Positions 13,530 through 23,572 of a DNA stretch of 64,000 bases are shown here, one piece after another; positions within the stretch are counted from its first letter, which is position 1; each line of letters begins with the position of its first letter. The stretch is from Calycina herbarum (lineage: Eukaryota; Ascomycota; Leotiomycetes; Helotiales; Pezizellaceae), in NCBI GenBank assembly GCA_001414485.1, contig LLEY01000081.1, positions 1-64,000 of the forward strand, in the 5' to 3' direction. Below the pieces are notes generated by a model. It did not search any database. It saw nothing but the letters and a program-made list of their open reading frames with translations, and was not told where the DNA came from. Both the position numbers and the translations under genes were made by a program.

Positions 13530-13993
13530 TATAACGAAACTTAAACGAACTAAACAAAGATAACTAAGTCTCGAAGGTTAGTATATAGTAAGAAGTATAA
13601 ATACGCCGAGTTATTCACTTAAAAGTGAACTCGTTACTTATATCAAAGGTGTTAAACAAGATAATAAGATTAATAACTAAAGTTAAGCACGAAGCTCCTA
13701 TCTAATAATAGACGTGCTAGTCTTATATAGAACCTTCGTTTCCCAAGTACGTCGCTCACATCGCTCGCGTCGCTCGCGTCGCTCGCGATTAAGGCGATTA
13801 GAGCGATGTAGGCGATCACGTTATATAACCCTACGTGACTTCTAACATTACCATAACAGTGAGATCCTGAAATTCCTAATGTCCTTCTGTATTACTAATT
13901 TCCTCCTATATTACTTTCCTTTCCTAGATATTATACCTTGTCCTATTAGAACGCCGTCTGAACTACTTACCACGTATACCGTGATTCGTAACA
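13530..13993 (-). repeat. gypsy-2 5' LTR (right, better preserved)
   Basis: 464 bp. At about 13748-13790 it contains a short GC-rich tandem array of GTCGCTCGC units. A stretch follows with the complementary sense (GCGATTAGAGCGA, GGCGATCAC), so part of the LTR could fold back on itself. Confidence 0.95.
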
Positions 13994-14149
13994 ATTAGCT
14001 AGAGCAGAGGTTTTAAATCCGTATCTATTGAAAACTAAGTTATAAGAGACTATAAACTGTTTTCCTTTAAGTAGCTGACTTAGATTAATAGCTAACTAGC
14101 TAGGACCTCGGTAAAGCAAGTCTAAGAGGGAGACTTTCCCTAGACTTAG

Positions 14150-15114
14150 TCGTTTTCCGACTGTTCTAAGTCAGACGTAGGCTTCGCAAGCTTATTAACG
14201 TCTGTAATAGGCTTAGAGTTCTTAGGGCATTCGTAGGTATAGTGCCTAGTCCTCTTACACTTAAAGCAGGCGTTGTCCGGTTCCTTATAAGCAGGCGTTG
14301 GTTCACGTGATAGTCTATAAAGGCGGGGGGCCGGGGCAGGGGAGGTTATACAGAACGCAGTTTAAGTAGTAGTAAAAGTTCTAGCTAGGCGGGAGGTAGT
14401 AGTAGCAGTTGCGGGCTAGAGAATGAGACGAGCGGTCTATAAGTCGCTTCTACGAAGCTGAAGTCTTCGTAAGTTCTTATTAACAAGTTAACACTTATTT
14501 ACTAGGGCCGTACTTATAAGCAGGACGTCTAAGAATAGTAAGACGGACTGTTATAGAGGTGGCGTAAGCTTGTTATATAAGTCGGGCTGTAAGTCGTCTG
14601 TCGGGATCTGTCTAGTACTCGTAAGGTATAAGAAACGAGTATAGAAGGTTGCGAAAGTCTCGTTATCTCTTATAACGAGCCAGCGGAATTCGATATAGGC
14701 GTCCTACGCTTCGAACAGGTTCTCTAGGATATCTATAAGATATACGATTATTTCTTTTATAGACTAAAACAGCTTAGGTCCCTTCTAGTAACAGAGCGCG
14801 AGATGCTTCTAAGTAATATCAGCTGTATAGTTAAAAACGTAAGCTATCTTTACTTCCTCTAGCTTAAACATAGAGGCGTTGATAAGGAACTTGTCCTTAA
14901 TCTAGATCTTCTAGTTATCGAAGGTTAGAGACGAGCTATCTGTTAAGGGCTTAGTATCCTTAAGCTTAACTGTAAACGACCTATATTATCCAGTTTTAGA
15001 CGGGGTATTCCCTCGCGGAGGGGTACGGACGTCGTCTAGTTATTCTCGTAGTAGGCGGACCTGTTCTAGGGCTATAGCGAGCTGTTAAGCGTCCGTAGGC
15101 TGGTTAGCAGACAT
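14150..15114 (-). pseudogene. gypsy-1 gag with one CCHC zinc knuckle (degenerate)
   Basis: A start codon at 15114 opens a frame beginning MSANQPTDA. Scattered stops follow, through a gag-like region to a zinc knuckle near 14230-14280 that is still intact (CFKCKRTRHYTYEC, spacing C-x2-C-x4-H-x4-C). Such a knuckle binds RNA in nucleocapsid proteins of LTR elements. It lies just downstream of the right LTR on the minus strand, as expected for gag. The 3' part of the gene was cut off from pol by gypsy-2 at 13993. Confidence 0.8.
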
Positions 15115-15333
15115 TGTTATAGACGACTTAGTTATAAGGATAGAGGGTATAGGTGGAAGAGCCTCAGGCTCTTATACGCGGTGGTAGGCGCGGGTACGCA
15201 GGGCTGTATAAAGCGCCGGTAGTATCTATAGGCGGTCTATATAGACTGTAGGTGTTGTATTAGAATCGTAACGGATATTCTAATCCTTTCTAGAAGTAGT
15301 AGTAAATAGAGAGAAGAAGGGAGCTTTAGATAA

Positions 15334-15662
15334 TATAATAAACCTAATCTACTAGCTCTCTAGTAGTTATTCTTACCTATAGTATATATAGGTATAGCGG
15401 ATAATTAGAGAAGTAAGAGGTGGTTTAATTAAAGATCTAAAGCTATAGAAGAGAAGAGAAGAAAAGAGGAGACTTCTAGAGGTCCTATAATATAGAGATA
15501 GCCAAGGAATCGATAAGTTATAGGAATGTCGATCCGTTTATAGAAATAGTTCCTAGCCTAGGTAGGAATAGTTCTAGGCTAGGCTAGGAATAGCAGGCTT
15601 TGCGGACGCCGGCGAGCAGCCGTACGCGAGTCACGTGCTCGGCGGTGGCCAGGTCTGTAACA
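15334..15662 (-). repeat. gypsy-1 5' LTR (right, RIP-mutated)
   Basis: 329 bp, aligning without gaps over the stretches I compared to 2954-3282. In its first 67 bp every difference is C to T or G to A, for example TATAATAAACCT for TGTGACAAACCC. The last 60 bp (CACGTGCTCGG region) are nearly identical between copies. Confidence 0.95.
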
Positions 15663-15667
15663 CGCGC

Positions 15668-17230
15668 CGGAAAGCCCTTATAACGCGATTGCTAGCCTAA
15701 TTCGAAAAAGCTTATAAAGCCAGAGGAGGAGGCAATAGTTAGATATATATTAGAGTTGGATTCGTAAGAGTTTTCGCCTATAAGGGATATAGTACGAGAT
15801 ATAGCTAACAATCTACTAAGAGAGTACGATAGAAAGCCTATAGATAGGAACTAGCTAGATAACTTTATAAAACGTATACCTAAGCTTAAAACTCGATAGA
15901 GTCGTTTATATAATCGTTAGCGAGCTTTAACTAAGGATCTGCGAGTTATTAGCCTATAGTTTACGCTTATATAGTCTATTAAAGAGAAATATAGTATTTA
16001 AGATAAAGATATTTATAACTTTAATAAAAGTAGCTTTATAATAGGAGTTATTTCGTCCTAACTTGTTATTATAAGCTTAGAAACGCGTAGGAAGCGAAAG
16101 TAAGTTTAGCTAGGTAATCGTAAGTAGGTTATAGTTATTTAAGAAGTTAACGTAATAAGATAGGTAATCCCGCTATTTATTATATTCGTAGGTAAAGTAC
16201 TTATTTCTACCTAGTACTAAGACATATATATACTATACGATTAGGTAATTAAGATTAGTAACAACGGCTAGATAAATAATAAGCTTAGAGTTATATAGTT
16301 AAAACATTTTAACAAGTATATAAAGGTATAAAGTATAGAAGGATATTGTTTATTAATTATTAATAGTTATAAAAGCTATAACTTACTTAAATTCTAGTAA
16401 CTCTATAAAGACTTAAATATTATTACCTTCTATATACCTCTATACTTATTACACCTACTATAGCTGCTTAATATAGTCTACTTCTCGCTATTAAAGCGAG
16501 TGTATAGAGCTAAGATATTAGGCTTAATACGGAATTATATTAATTATATTACTAAAGAAATCTTTCTTCTAGCGTTTAAAGTAGCTTTTTATAAAGCATT
16601 TATAAAAGATAATATCTACGCGAGTTTTAAAGGGGCTAGGCTAGTCCTATATAACCTAGAAGCTATGTTATTAAAGCTTGATTTAAGGCTTCGTATACTA
16701 ATACTAATAATACTAGAAGACACTCTATAGACACCTAAAATACTAAATAACGTATATAAAATAATAGCTTAATTAACGCTTATTCGAGATCGGATTTAAA
16801 GATATTAAGACTCGTTACCTAGTTCTATTATTTAGTCTCTTAATTAACTCGAAAAAGGCTTAACTAGGGTAATATATAATATAGTATTAATATATAAGGA
16901 AATTACTAGTCTTTGTATAATAACTAAGGCTATAACTAAGTGTAAAAGTCGTAAGAGGAAGTATATTAAGAGTTAAGAGACATTAATAGTAGGCGACGTA
17001 GCTGATTTAATTATATCTAAGGAAAATAGTAGCTAGAAACAAGGTAAAGAGTCTAGGAAGAGAGTTCGCGTAGATAGGTATTATAGCCGTTATAGTAAAA
17101 CTAGGTATAATTCTCGTACTTATTAGATAGAAATATTAGATATAGAAGATAGCGAAAGTTCTAAAGAATACTAGATAGCTTCTATAGTAATAATAACTTT
17201 GTATAATATTAAGTATTTTATATTATAATA
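15668..17230 (+). pseudogene. Fot-like transposase of element A (RIP-broken)
   Basis: This is the main part of the transposase reading frame; its N-terminal stretch lies at about 2830-2953 on the other side of the gypsy-1 insertion. In the plus frame I can follow an N-terminal CENP-B-like helix-turn-helix zone, then YNFNKSSFIIGVIS, the degenerate form of the YNFDETGF block that carries the first catalytic Asp in Fot1 enzymes. Further on come an LGNR block and a C-terminal zone near 16500-16730 (SLLKRVYRAKILGLIRNYIN). Many stops are TAA/TAG where Gln or Trp is expected, as CpA to TpA mutation produces. Not functional. Confidence 0.85.
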
Positions 17231-17628
17231 ACACTAGGTTGAAAAAGTAAGCGACTCGCTTATATAGGCGACTCGCTTATAAAACACGTTAGAACAAAAA
17301 CAGATAATTTTATATCTGTCTTGATTTTTATAGAGTCTTGGCATAGCCTGTCGACCTTACAGAGGGTAGTGAAATTTTTTTCAAGAAAAGAGGTTATTTT
17401 AAGAATTATTTATCTTTTAGTTTACTTTTGTTATACTTACTTTAAATTAATAAATTATATAGAAGAGAGATAATTAGATATAGCGCTTCTTTCTAGCTAG
17501 GCCTTGTCTCTTTTAGAGTAATTTTATTTTCTATCTTCTAAAGAAAAGAGAGAGAAAGCTTTAATAAAAAAAAAGCTCGGATTATAAAAAAAGTAGGCAA
17601 ATTCAAGCTTAACTCGTAACTTACTATA

Positions 17629-17942
17629 TATAAACTTCAAATTACAAGTTGACTTTGCTAAAAGAAAGCTTATTATTATTATAGAGTTATTTAAGAGTTT
17701 AACACCTAGATTCTATTTATTAGATTAGAGATAGATAGAAAGTAAGAGTCTAAGTTTAGATACTGTTTAAGTACTAGAGAGGATATATAATAGTAATAAA
17801 GTAGATAAAACTAGGGAAAAATAAATATCTATCTTACTAACATCCGTCAAAAATAAGAAGGGATCAATTGGCTATTGTCGTACCAAAATGATAATCATGA
17901 GCAGGTTGGTGTCTCATCTAGCGTCATGGTACCGCGGTTACC
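17629..17942. other. AT-rich gap to the right of the nest
   Basis: About 310 bp of AT-rich DNA with no gene or clear repeat. It sits between the TA duplication of the outermost element and the short palindromic element at 17945. Confidence 0.6.
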
Positions 17943-17944
17943 TA

Positions 17945-18036
17945 ATTTTTGACTCACCGCCTAGGCGGCAGCATGAAAGTGCCATACAAATTTTGGTGCA
18001 GAGTACATACTGCCACCTAGGCGGTGAGTCAAAAAT
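17945..18036. mobile_element. 92-bp palindromic mini-MITE
   Basis: Both ends read ATTTTTGACTCACC inward and are flanked by TA (17943-17944 and 18037-18038). The inverted arms are about 28 bp and nearly identical. Each carries a CCTAGG core flanked by GC-rich bases, so each arm is itself partly palindromic. Only about 36 bp separate the arms. No coding capacity and no RIP signs. The TA duplication suggests mobilisation by a Tc1/mariner-type transposase in trans. Confidence 0.8.
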
Positions 18037-18229
18037 TAATCCCTGGACCTCCGTAAGTCATAACGCTAGTAGGGGTATAACTCACCTTTCCTACCTACCT
18101 GCAACAACATCCCCAAAACAAAAGTCGCACCAGTCTACCGATATCAGCTCCTAATCGAGTAAGCCAAGTCAAGTCTTATTATCAACAACTTTTTTAGTGT
18201 GTATCACAAGCACCACTCCCACTAAAGCT

Positions 18230-19024
18230 ATGTATCCTACCCAGGTCGAGATTTTGAATCAAGAAATTGATCTCGAGGATAAGACACCTAGCTATTGCAG
18301 AATTCTGGTGAACAGAAAGCACTTCAAATATATCACTATCGATCCAGGAATATACGAAGTCGATGATCTATGCTTCCCACCAATCCTGGTAGAAAAGCTG
18401 CCGCCATTTCCCGAAGGCGACTGGAACTTTTGCCGCATCTCGCAAACAGTGGGAAATCCAACGCCATTTTTCTCAGAGACTCTCAAGAAAACTCTTCCTT
18501 CAGTCACTCCTCTGTGGCATCCGAAGTCCTATGAGTACCTATCTTTTCAAATCGGAGAGCGACTTAGATCAAACGTCTACATGGCATCTTCTCCACAATT
18601 CAAGAAGCCAATAATTGCCAAATTTGCAAGATTCCACTGGGAGATCGGGTACTATATCGCTGAGACTCGAGTATATTCATGAATAGATAGTCACAATATC
18701 GGCCCAGAGTTCTTGGGGTACTTAACTGAAGCTGGCCGGGTCATCGGATTCCTTATCGAATATATTGAAGGCCACCACGCTACCATTTCGGACCTTCCTG
18801 CCTGCAAAGTTATCGTCAGAGAGTTGCATGGCTTGAGTATACTTCATGGGGATTTGAATAAGCATAACTTTTTGATTTCGGAAAGGGGCGCTGTTATTGA
18901 TTTTGAGACGGCAAAGCGGCCGGGGAATAGCGAGACTATGGAGAAGGAACGGGAGAAATTGGAAGAGCAATTGCTAGACGAGTCTGGAAATGGTGGAGTG
19001 GTTTTGGAGGAGGAAGACACTTGA
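18230..19024 (+). pseudogene. Fungal kinase-like (aminoglycoside-phosphotransferase fold) protein, one in-frame stop
   Basis: One frame runs from the ATG at 18230 to TGA at 19022-19024 and is broken only by a TGA at 18680-18682. The frame continues smoothly after it (IDSHNIGPEFLGYL), and many relatives have Trp at such a site, so the lesion looks like TGG to TGA. Downstream are FLIEYIEG and the catalytic loop HGDLNKHNFLI followed by VIDFETAK, the HxDxxxxN and D[FL]E signatures of a large family of fungal kinase-like proteins of unknown substrate. The C-terminus is acidic. The product would be about 264 codons. Recent pseudogene, or a sequencing error; functional read-through is unlikely. Confidence 0.8.
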
Positions 19025-21844
19025 AGACTTTGGACGAAAGCCTGACAAGGGTGGGATTTGTTATGTGAGGCACGCGATATAGACAAATGTATGTTGAACC
19101 CTGGGTAACGCTCCGGAGAGTTTGTGACATTGGTTCCTTCATGGTATTCTCCTTTCAGCTATTATGACCCTCTTTATATGGCGTAGCATAAAGGCGAAGC
19201 CCGACAGCTCTGCCGGTTGTCTATGTACATTTTTGAGAAGTTGAGGGTTTAGAAACTTAGATTAAATGAAAGAAGTTATTTAACTTATCTAGAACAATAT
19301 AAAGAGAAGAGAATACTTAAAACTACCTATTTTTATCTCTTTCTAGATAGAGGGAAAACTAGATCATTCTAGATAAGTAGAAGGAGATAGTAAGATAACT
19401 AATTTTACTTGAGATTTAGATTTTGTTTATCAGAGAAGGTTTATTATACCTCGTACTTTTACCAAGAGAGACTACTTGGATTCCAGGATTCCAGTTTCTT
19501 AACCTAGCCTACAAGTCGTCTATTTTTTGTTTAATATTCTATCTAGAATAAAGAACGCCCTGACCTTTTCCTCAACTCCACAGATCTACCCTCCTCTTCC
19601 TGATGTCTTCAGTCAAAGTTGTGGAGAGATGTTGGTGTCGCAGGCTCTATATTCTTGCAAGTTATTAAACTTTCTTTTATGACTTCAATGTAAAAAATGA
19701 CTTCTTACCAATTTCCCGCCAAAATAAATTATCAGTCCTCGCGCGCAGTCTACAGGGGCATAATCTCACTCGCCTTCTTCCCAGACAGTCCATCCACAAC
19801 TCGCTTCCTCATCCCCCATCAACCAGCCATCGCCTCTAGCATATAGCAAGCAATAAACAAGGACTCAGAAATCCTCGTTGCCCTTGCTTGTAGCGAGTCT
19901 CAAAGCTTGCCCACAAAGGGTGGGTAGCCTCCATCTTCCCTAAGTTTCTCTCCATTCTTCATGACACACCATCTTCATCCCTTTACAACTCCGACGCTGC
20001 TTCTGGCAATGCCATTTTGTGGATGCAGCTCACAAGGTAAAACCAAATGAAATCATAGGCATGACTTATGGATCGATTGGTATGGCAATTTGGCAAGAGA
20101 TGGGAGATACCGATATCAACTGCACACTCAAACACGAGCCAATCGGGAGATGCTACCGAACCAAACGGAAGTGGAATGAGTCTTGGTTTGCATCGGCTGG
20201 TTGGCAGACTATTTGGCCATTCCACTCTTTCTCTAGGTAGTTATTGCCACCACTTGCAATTTCGCCATTGTCCCCATCAAACCTCCTTTCTTCTTACCCA
20301 ATTTCTCAATTATATCCTTGGTATAGACTAACTACAAAAAACAAATAAAGATTGTTAATTTTTAAACCGGTTGAGTACCCTACTATCAACGTATTGGTGT
20401 CTGGACTCGGGAATTTCGTCCGGAAAAGTCCCCAGACAATCTAGAACCATTTCTTTGGAATCTTGACCAAAAATCAGTCTGGTGTGCTAGATTCAATTTG
20501 CATCGAGTCTGATGTGCGTGCGGAGAGGAACGGCGTCGGTGCCAGAGATACGGCAGCTCGGACAAGGCAGATTTCTTCTCTGTTCTCTCGTAGTCGGCAT
20601 TACGATCAAGGGCATTACCTTGGAACTTCGTCAGTAGTGGTTATGCTTCCTGCTGTTGTGGGTGTTTTGATGGTAAAAAAGCCGTCTTTTTTGTAGGTTA
20701 TTTTCAGTTGACAAGATTCTGTGGACGAATAAGTTTGATTTTTCAAGCAAAGATTATCGTGAAGTGATAACTACGATCAAGCCCCACGTGTAAATAGAGG
20801 GTGCAGCGCATATTGACGATAGTAGTGAATCGGCAACATGCCGTGCTTCGCTCATAGATAGATCTGATTCCACATCCGTTCTAGAGGAACAATATGATAC
20901 TTGAAGAAGGGAATCTTGGTTTTGAACCATGGTTTCAAAGTCGAATGAATGGTTGTCGATGATACCAGATTTGGATCCAGAAGCCACTTAGCTGACTTTT
21001 ACTATACTTCGCACTTCTTAATAGCCGGACTACTATTCTAAGTTCTTCTAAGTTTTGTCACTTCGCAACTGTGGAGGTGTAGTTCTTACTCATCCTTGGT
21101 TTTTGTTACACTTCGCCATTTCGAAGAGAGATTTGAATAACATTAGATTCTACAAGTCAGCTGAGAATATCTTTGCTAAGTAGTTTATCCTGATTGACTA
21201 ATAACTCAATTGCTAATCGCAAAGCTTAAGATATAAGAGTATAAGAAGTATATAGAAATGTTGTTTAGTAAAGAAGTAACCGAGGAAATAAGATTATATC
21301 TTTTAGTATTATCGATTTATAATTCACGATTTGGTTTTTAGTAAAGGTAGTTAAATAGAACTTAGTACTTAGTCTACTCTATTCTTAGTTATAGCTATTT
21401 TTCAGCTATAGCTTAGAAGTAGAATAACGATAATAATCTATACTTCTAGAGACTAAATTTTTAAGTATTATAAGTAATATTAAGAAGAATATAATTCACA
21501 TCTTTTTTAAACTATATTTATAGCTTAGTAACTTCTTATCTTATTTTCTTAATTAATTTTTAAGTCTTAAATAAAGTTACTAGAGATAAGCTACTATTAA
21601 GAACTTAATTCTTCTTTCTTTAAATATAAGTTCTCTTAGAAGTACTTTAAAAGTAGAATATCTATAAAGAGAAATTACTAGAACTATTCTTATATAGTAA
21701 GTAATTACTTTTATAGTAAACTTTAAGATTCTCTTATAAGACAGATAAAAACTATTATTTGATATAAGTTACTCTACTATTTTATTATAGTAGAGAAAAT
21801 ACCTATAAGACTAAAAGTAATACTTAAGTAAAAACGAATGTTTC
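19025..21844. other. Gene-poor interval
   Basis: About 2.8 kb without a gene I can support. Overlapping short frames at 19983-20331 and 20463-20987 lie in sequence of balanced composition but match nothing I recognise. They may be remnants of a decayed gene. Near 19270-19380, TTATCTAGAAC and its inverse TTCTAGATAAG face each other about 90 bp apart, possibly a small TIR relic. From about 21200 the DNA becomes AT-rich. Confidence 0.5.
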
Positions 21845-22345
21845 AGAATTAAACGAATTTTAACATCCGATAGAAGAGAAAAACGTCTAAGAGAGTTTCT
21901 TGAAATTATCTTCGATAATTAGAAGAAAACATCCAACATACGTTGTAACGTTCGATAGTTGTTGTTTAGTAAATTTCGTTTATAAGATACTTCTACGTTC
22001 GAGTAGCTCTTGGTGAATATTTTAGATTGAAAAGAACATTAACATCCCAGAAAAGGTACAAAGTTTGTAAAGATTCCTTGATATTATCCTTTTTAATCGA
22101 AAGAAAACAGCCAACTTCAGTTTTAACGTTCGGTGGATAGTGTATAATATACCTCGTTTATAAGAAGATCAACGTTCATAAGAATCTCGAAGGAAATTTT
22201 AGAGTTAAACAAATCTTAACATCCGATAGGAGATACAAAGTTTGATACGATTTCTTGAAATTATCTTTAATAAACAGAAGACAACGTCCCATAGAATATA
22301 CAGAGTTCGAATAATATTCCTTGAAATTGTCTTCAAACATTCAAT
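21845..22345. repeat. Degenerate tandem repeat, unit about 178 bp
   Basis: Two full copies and one partial copy start near 21847, 22025 and 22203. Shared landmarks in order: ..AACATCC, ..TCTTGAAATTATC, AGAAGAAAACA.CCAAC, AACGTTCG, TCGTTTATAAGA, AACGTTC and a closing ATTTTAG. Divergence between copies is substantial. No coding frame runs through them. Confidence 0.65.
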
Positions 22346-22603
22346 ATAAGTCCCTGCGTTTGATAAGTAATGTTCAAGAGCTCTCATTCCAGGACTGTCC
22401 TTCCTGATAAAAAAGACAGTAAGTTCCATCTGGAAGACGTCCAAGGGTTAGCAAGCTGATACCTCGAGAAGCGGATACTTGAAGTGTTGAAACCTATAAG
22501 TAATGTAATAATCAGCCCCATTTTTGCTCCTTCTCTGTGAGAGAGTCAAGTGCAGGAACTTGACATAATTTACAGAAGTTTCTATGACATCTTCGCAGGA
22601 AAT

Positions 22604-22673
22604 AGAGTGGCAAAAGTGAAGTAAGTCGACAGGGGTCTAAACACCATTTTCTGTATTGATTCACTCCAACCAC
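22604..22673. repeat. Direct repeat, distal copy (70 bp)
   Basis: AGAGTGGCAAAAGTGAAG, then GACAGGGGTCT and a TGATTCAC..CAACCAC end. The same series of blocks recurs at 23291-23356, immediately before the DNA glycosylase gene. Confidence 0.8.
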
Positions 22674-23159
22674 TTTAACTCTATCTCGAGTGGCTTCAAT
22701 TTTTTGAAATCTCTAGTAAAAGAACTACAAATACAGTTAACAAAAGGAGAGTCACACTCTTCTCAGCATCACATACAGTGCTTGAGGTTTCAGTTTCTTA
22801 AAAGCAAACCTGGAATATTCACAGACCACCTACGTCATATTGCCACAGCTCTCCTAGCATCATCTGAACTTCTGAAGCATTGTTTCAGTTTGCGTTTTCG
22901 TGAGTTTTCAGTTTTCTTTGGCATTTTGTTTTTCAGTCACCAGGCAGCTTACATCACAAGTAGACTGATTACAAGCAGTTTCAAAGTGCTATATATACCT
23001 AGTACTAAGATAAAAAAGAATGTTTTTCATTTGATACTATTTTCCTTATCTAAGTATAAATATGTAAAGTGCTTTGAAAAACTTCATTCTCTTAACTAAT
23101 TGTTAAGACCTAGAGTGACTTTGTTAAAGAAGAACTTTAACAAAACTAGTAAAATAAGG

Positions 23160-23272
23160 AAAATTTCATTGCGATTTTCATCAAGGTTTTATTAAGACTT
23201 CATCAAGATTTCATTAAGCTTTCATTAAGTTTTCATGAGTTTCTATGAAATCTTCATAAGATAGTCAGCATT
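23160..23272. repeat. Short degenerate tandem repeat (TTTCATTAAG-like)
   Basis: About eight imperfect units of 12-15 bp based on TTTCATYAAG, including TTTCATCAAGG, CTTCATCAAGA, TTTCATTAAGC and TTTCATGAG. AT-rich, non-coding, upstream of the glycosylase promoter. Confidence 0.7.
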
Positions 23273-23290
23273 ATTATCAGAAGTGCGGGA

Positions 23291-23356
23291 AGAGTGGCAA
23301 AAGTGAAGCCGACAGGGGTCTGAACTCTATTTTGCGTAGTGATTCACCACAACCAC
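23291..23356. repeat. Direct repeat, proximal copy, in the glycosylase promoter
   Basis: Second copy of the motif series at 22604-22673. It ends about 215 bp before the ATG at 23573, so it could carry promoter elements. Confidence 0.8.
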
Positions 23357-23572
23357 CTCACCATTCAACAAGCAATATCAACCGACCTCAACCACACAAT
23401 TGGGAAAGAGTGAGCGAGCGGGGTAACGGCAGAATTTCGGATTGCGCGAATATATTAACTCTTCAACTCGTCCTTTCTCTTCTTCTCCTCTTTCCACCCT
23501 ACAACCTCTCTACTAATCAACAATACCATACCCTCTCATCTTTCCCGCTCATTTCCCTTCCCTATCAACACC

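Larger units (their letters stand above)
7209..13993 (-). mobile_element. Ty3/gypsy element gypsy-2, full length, innermost of the nest
   Basis: Two LTRs of exactly 464 bp (7209-7672 and 13530-13993), both starting TATAACGAAAC (TGTAACG before RIP) and ending GTAAYA, flanked by the perfect 5-bp duplication ATTAG (7204-7208 and 13994-13998). Coding sense is minus, gag first from the right. The polypurine tract AGAAGGGGATAG on the minus strand adjoins the left LTR at 7673. At 6.8 kb it has a normal length for a gypsy element. It is inserted between gag and pol of gypsy-1. Confidence 0.95.
2954..15662 (-). mobile_element. Ty3/gypsy chromovirus gypsy-1, full length, interrupted
   Basis: The LTRs are exactly 329 bp each (2954-3282 and 15334-15662), begin TG and end CA before RIP, and are flanked by the 5-bp duplication CGCGC at 2949-2953 and 15663-15667. 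Coding sense is minus: gag near 14.1-15.1 kb, then reverse transcriptase, RNase H, integrase and a chromodomain running down to about 3.4 kb. The polypurine tract (CAAAGGGGGGGG on the minus strand) adjoins the left, functionally 3', LTR at 3283-3296. It is inserted in transposon A and is itself split by gypsy-2. Confidence 0.95.
2724..17289 (+). mobile_element. Fot/Pot2-like (pogo group) DNA transposon A, interrupted
   Basis: TIRs begin ACGTGTTTCAC at 2724 and end with the inverted equivalent at 17289, each flanked by TA (2722-2723 and 17290-17291). Each TIR carries AAGCGRGTCGCC twice, 17 bp apart. Without the inserted retroelement (2954-15662 plus its target duplication) the element is about 1.85 kb, the usual size for fungal Fot1/Pot2 elements. 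It carries a degenerate CENP-B/DDE transposase on the plus strand. It sits inside the MITE-like element and was itself hit by gypsy-1. Confidence 0.9.
2546..17626. mobile_element. Outermost TIR element (MITE-like), host of a four-level transposon nest
   Basis: The left end starts CAGTGAGTTACGAG at 2546 after a TA; the right end is its inverted copy finishing at 17626 before a TA. The inverted termini match for roughly 60 bp and differ mainly by C/T and G/A changes, for example CAGTGAG against TAGTAAG. With everything inserted between 2722 and 17291 removed, the element is only about 510 bp with no coding capacity, so it looks like a non-autonomous Tc1/mariner-type element. TA duplication and TIRs are seen directly; the superfamily is inferred. 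Confidence 0.75.

Noticed and set aside
13748..13830. CRISPR-like array
   Set aside because: Nine-base direct tandem units without spacers, inside a retrotransposon LTR of a eukaryote.
16500..16730. Independent 76-codon gene
   Set aside because: It is an open stretch of the C-terminal part of the Fot-like transposase of element A.
18680..18682. Programmed TGA read-through or selenocysteine
   Set aside because: No read-through context (CTA after TGA) and fungi of this group lack selenoproteins; the flanking frame fits an ordinary nonsense mutation or sequencing error.
22656..23099. 147-codon plus-strand gene
   Set aside because: Begins inside the direct repeat, is Phe/Ser/Lys-rich with no domain, and lies in AT-rich promoter-proximal DNA.
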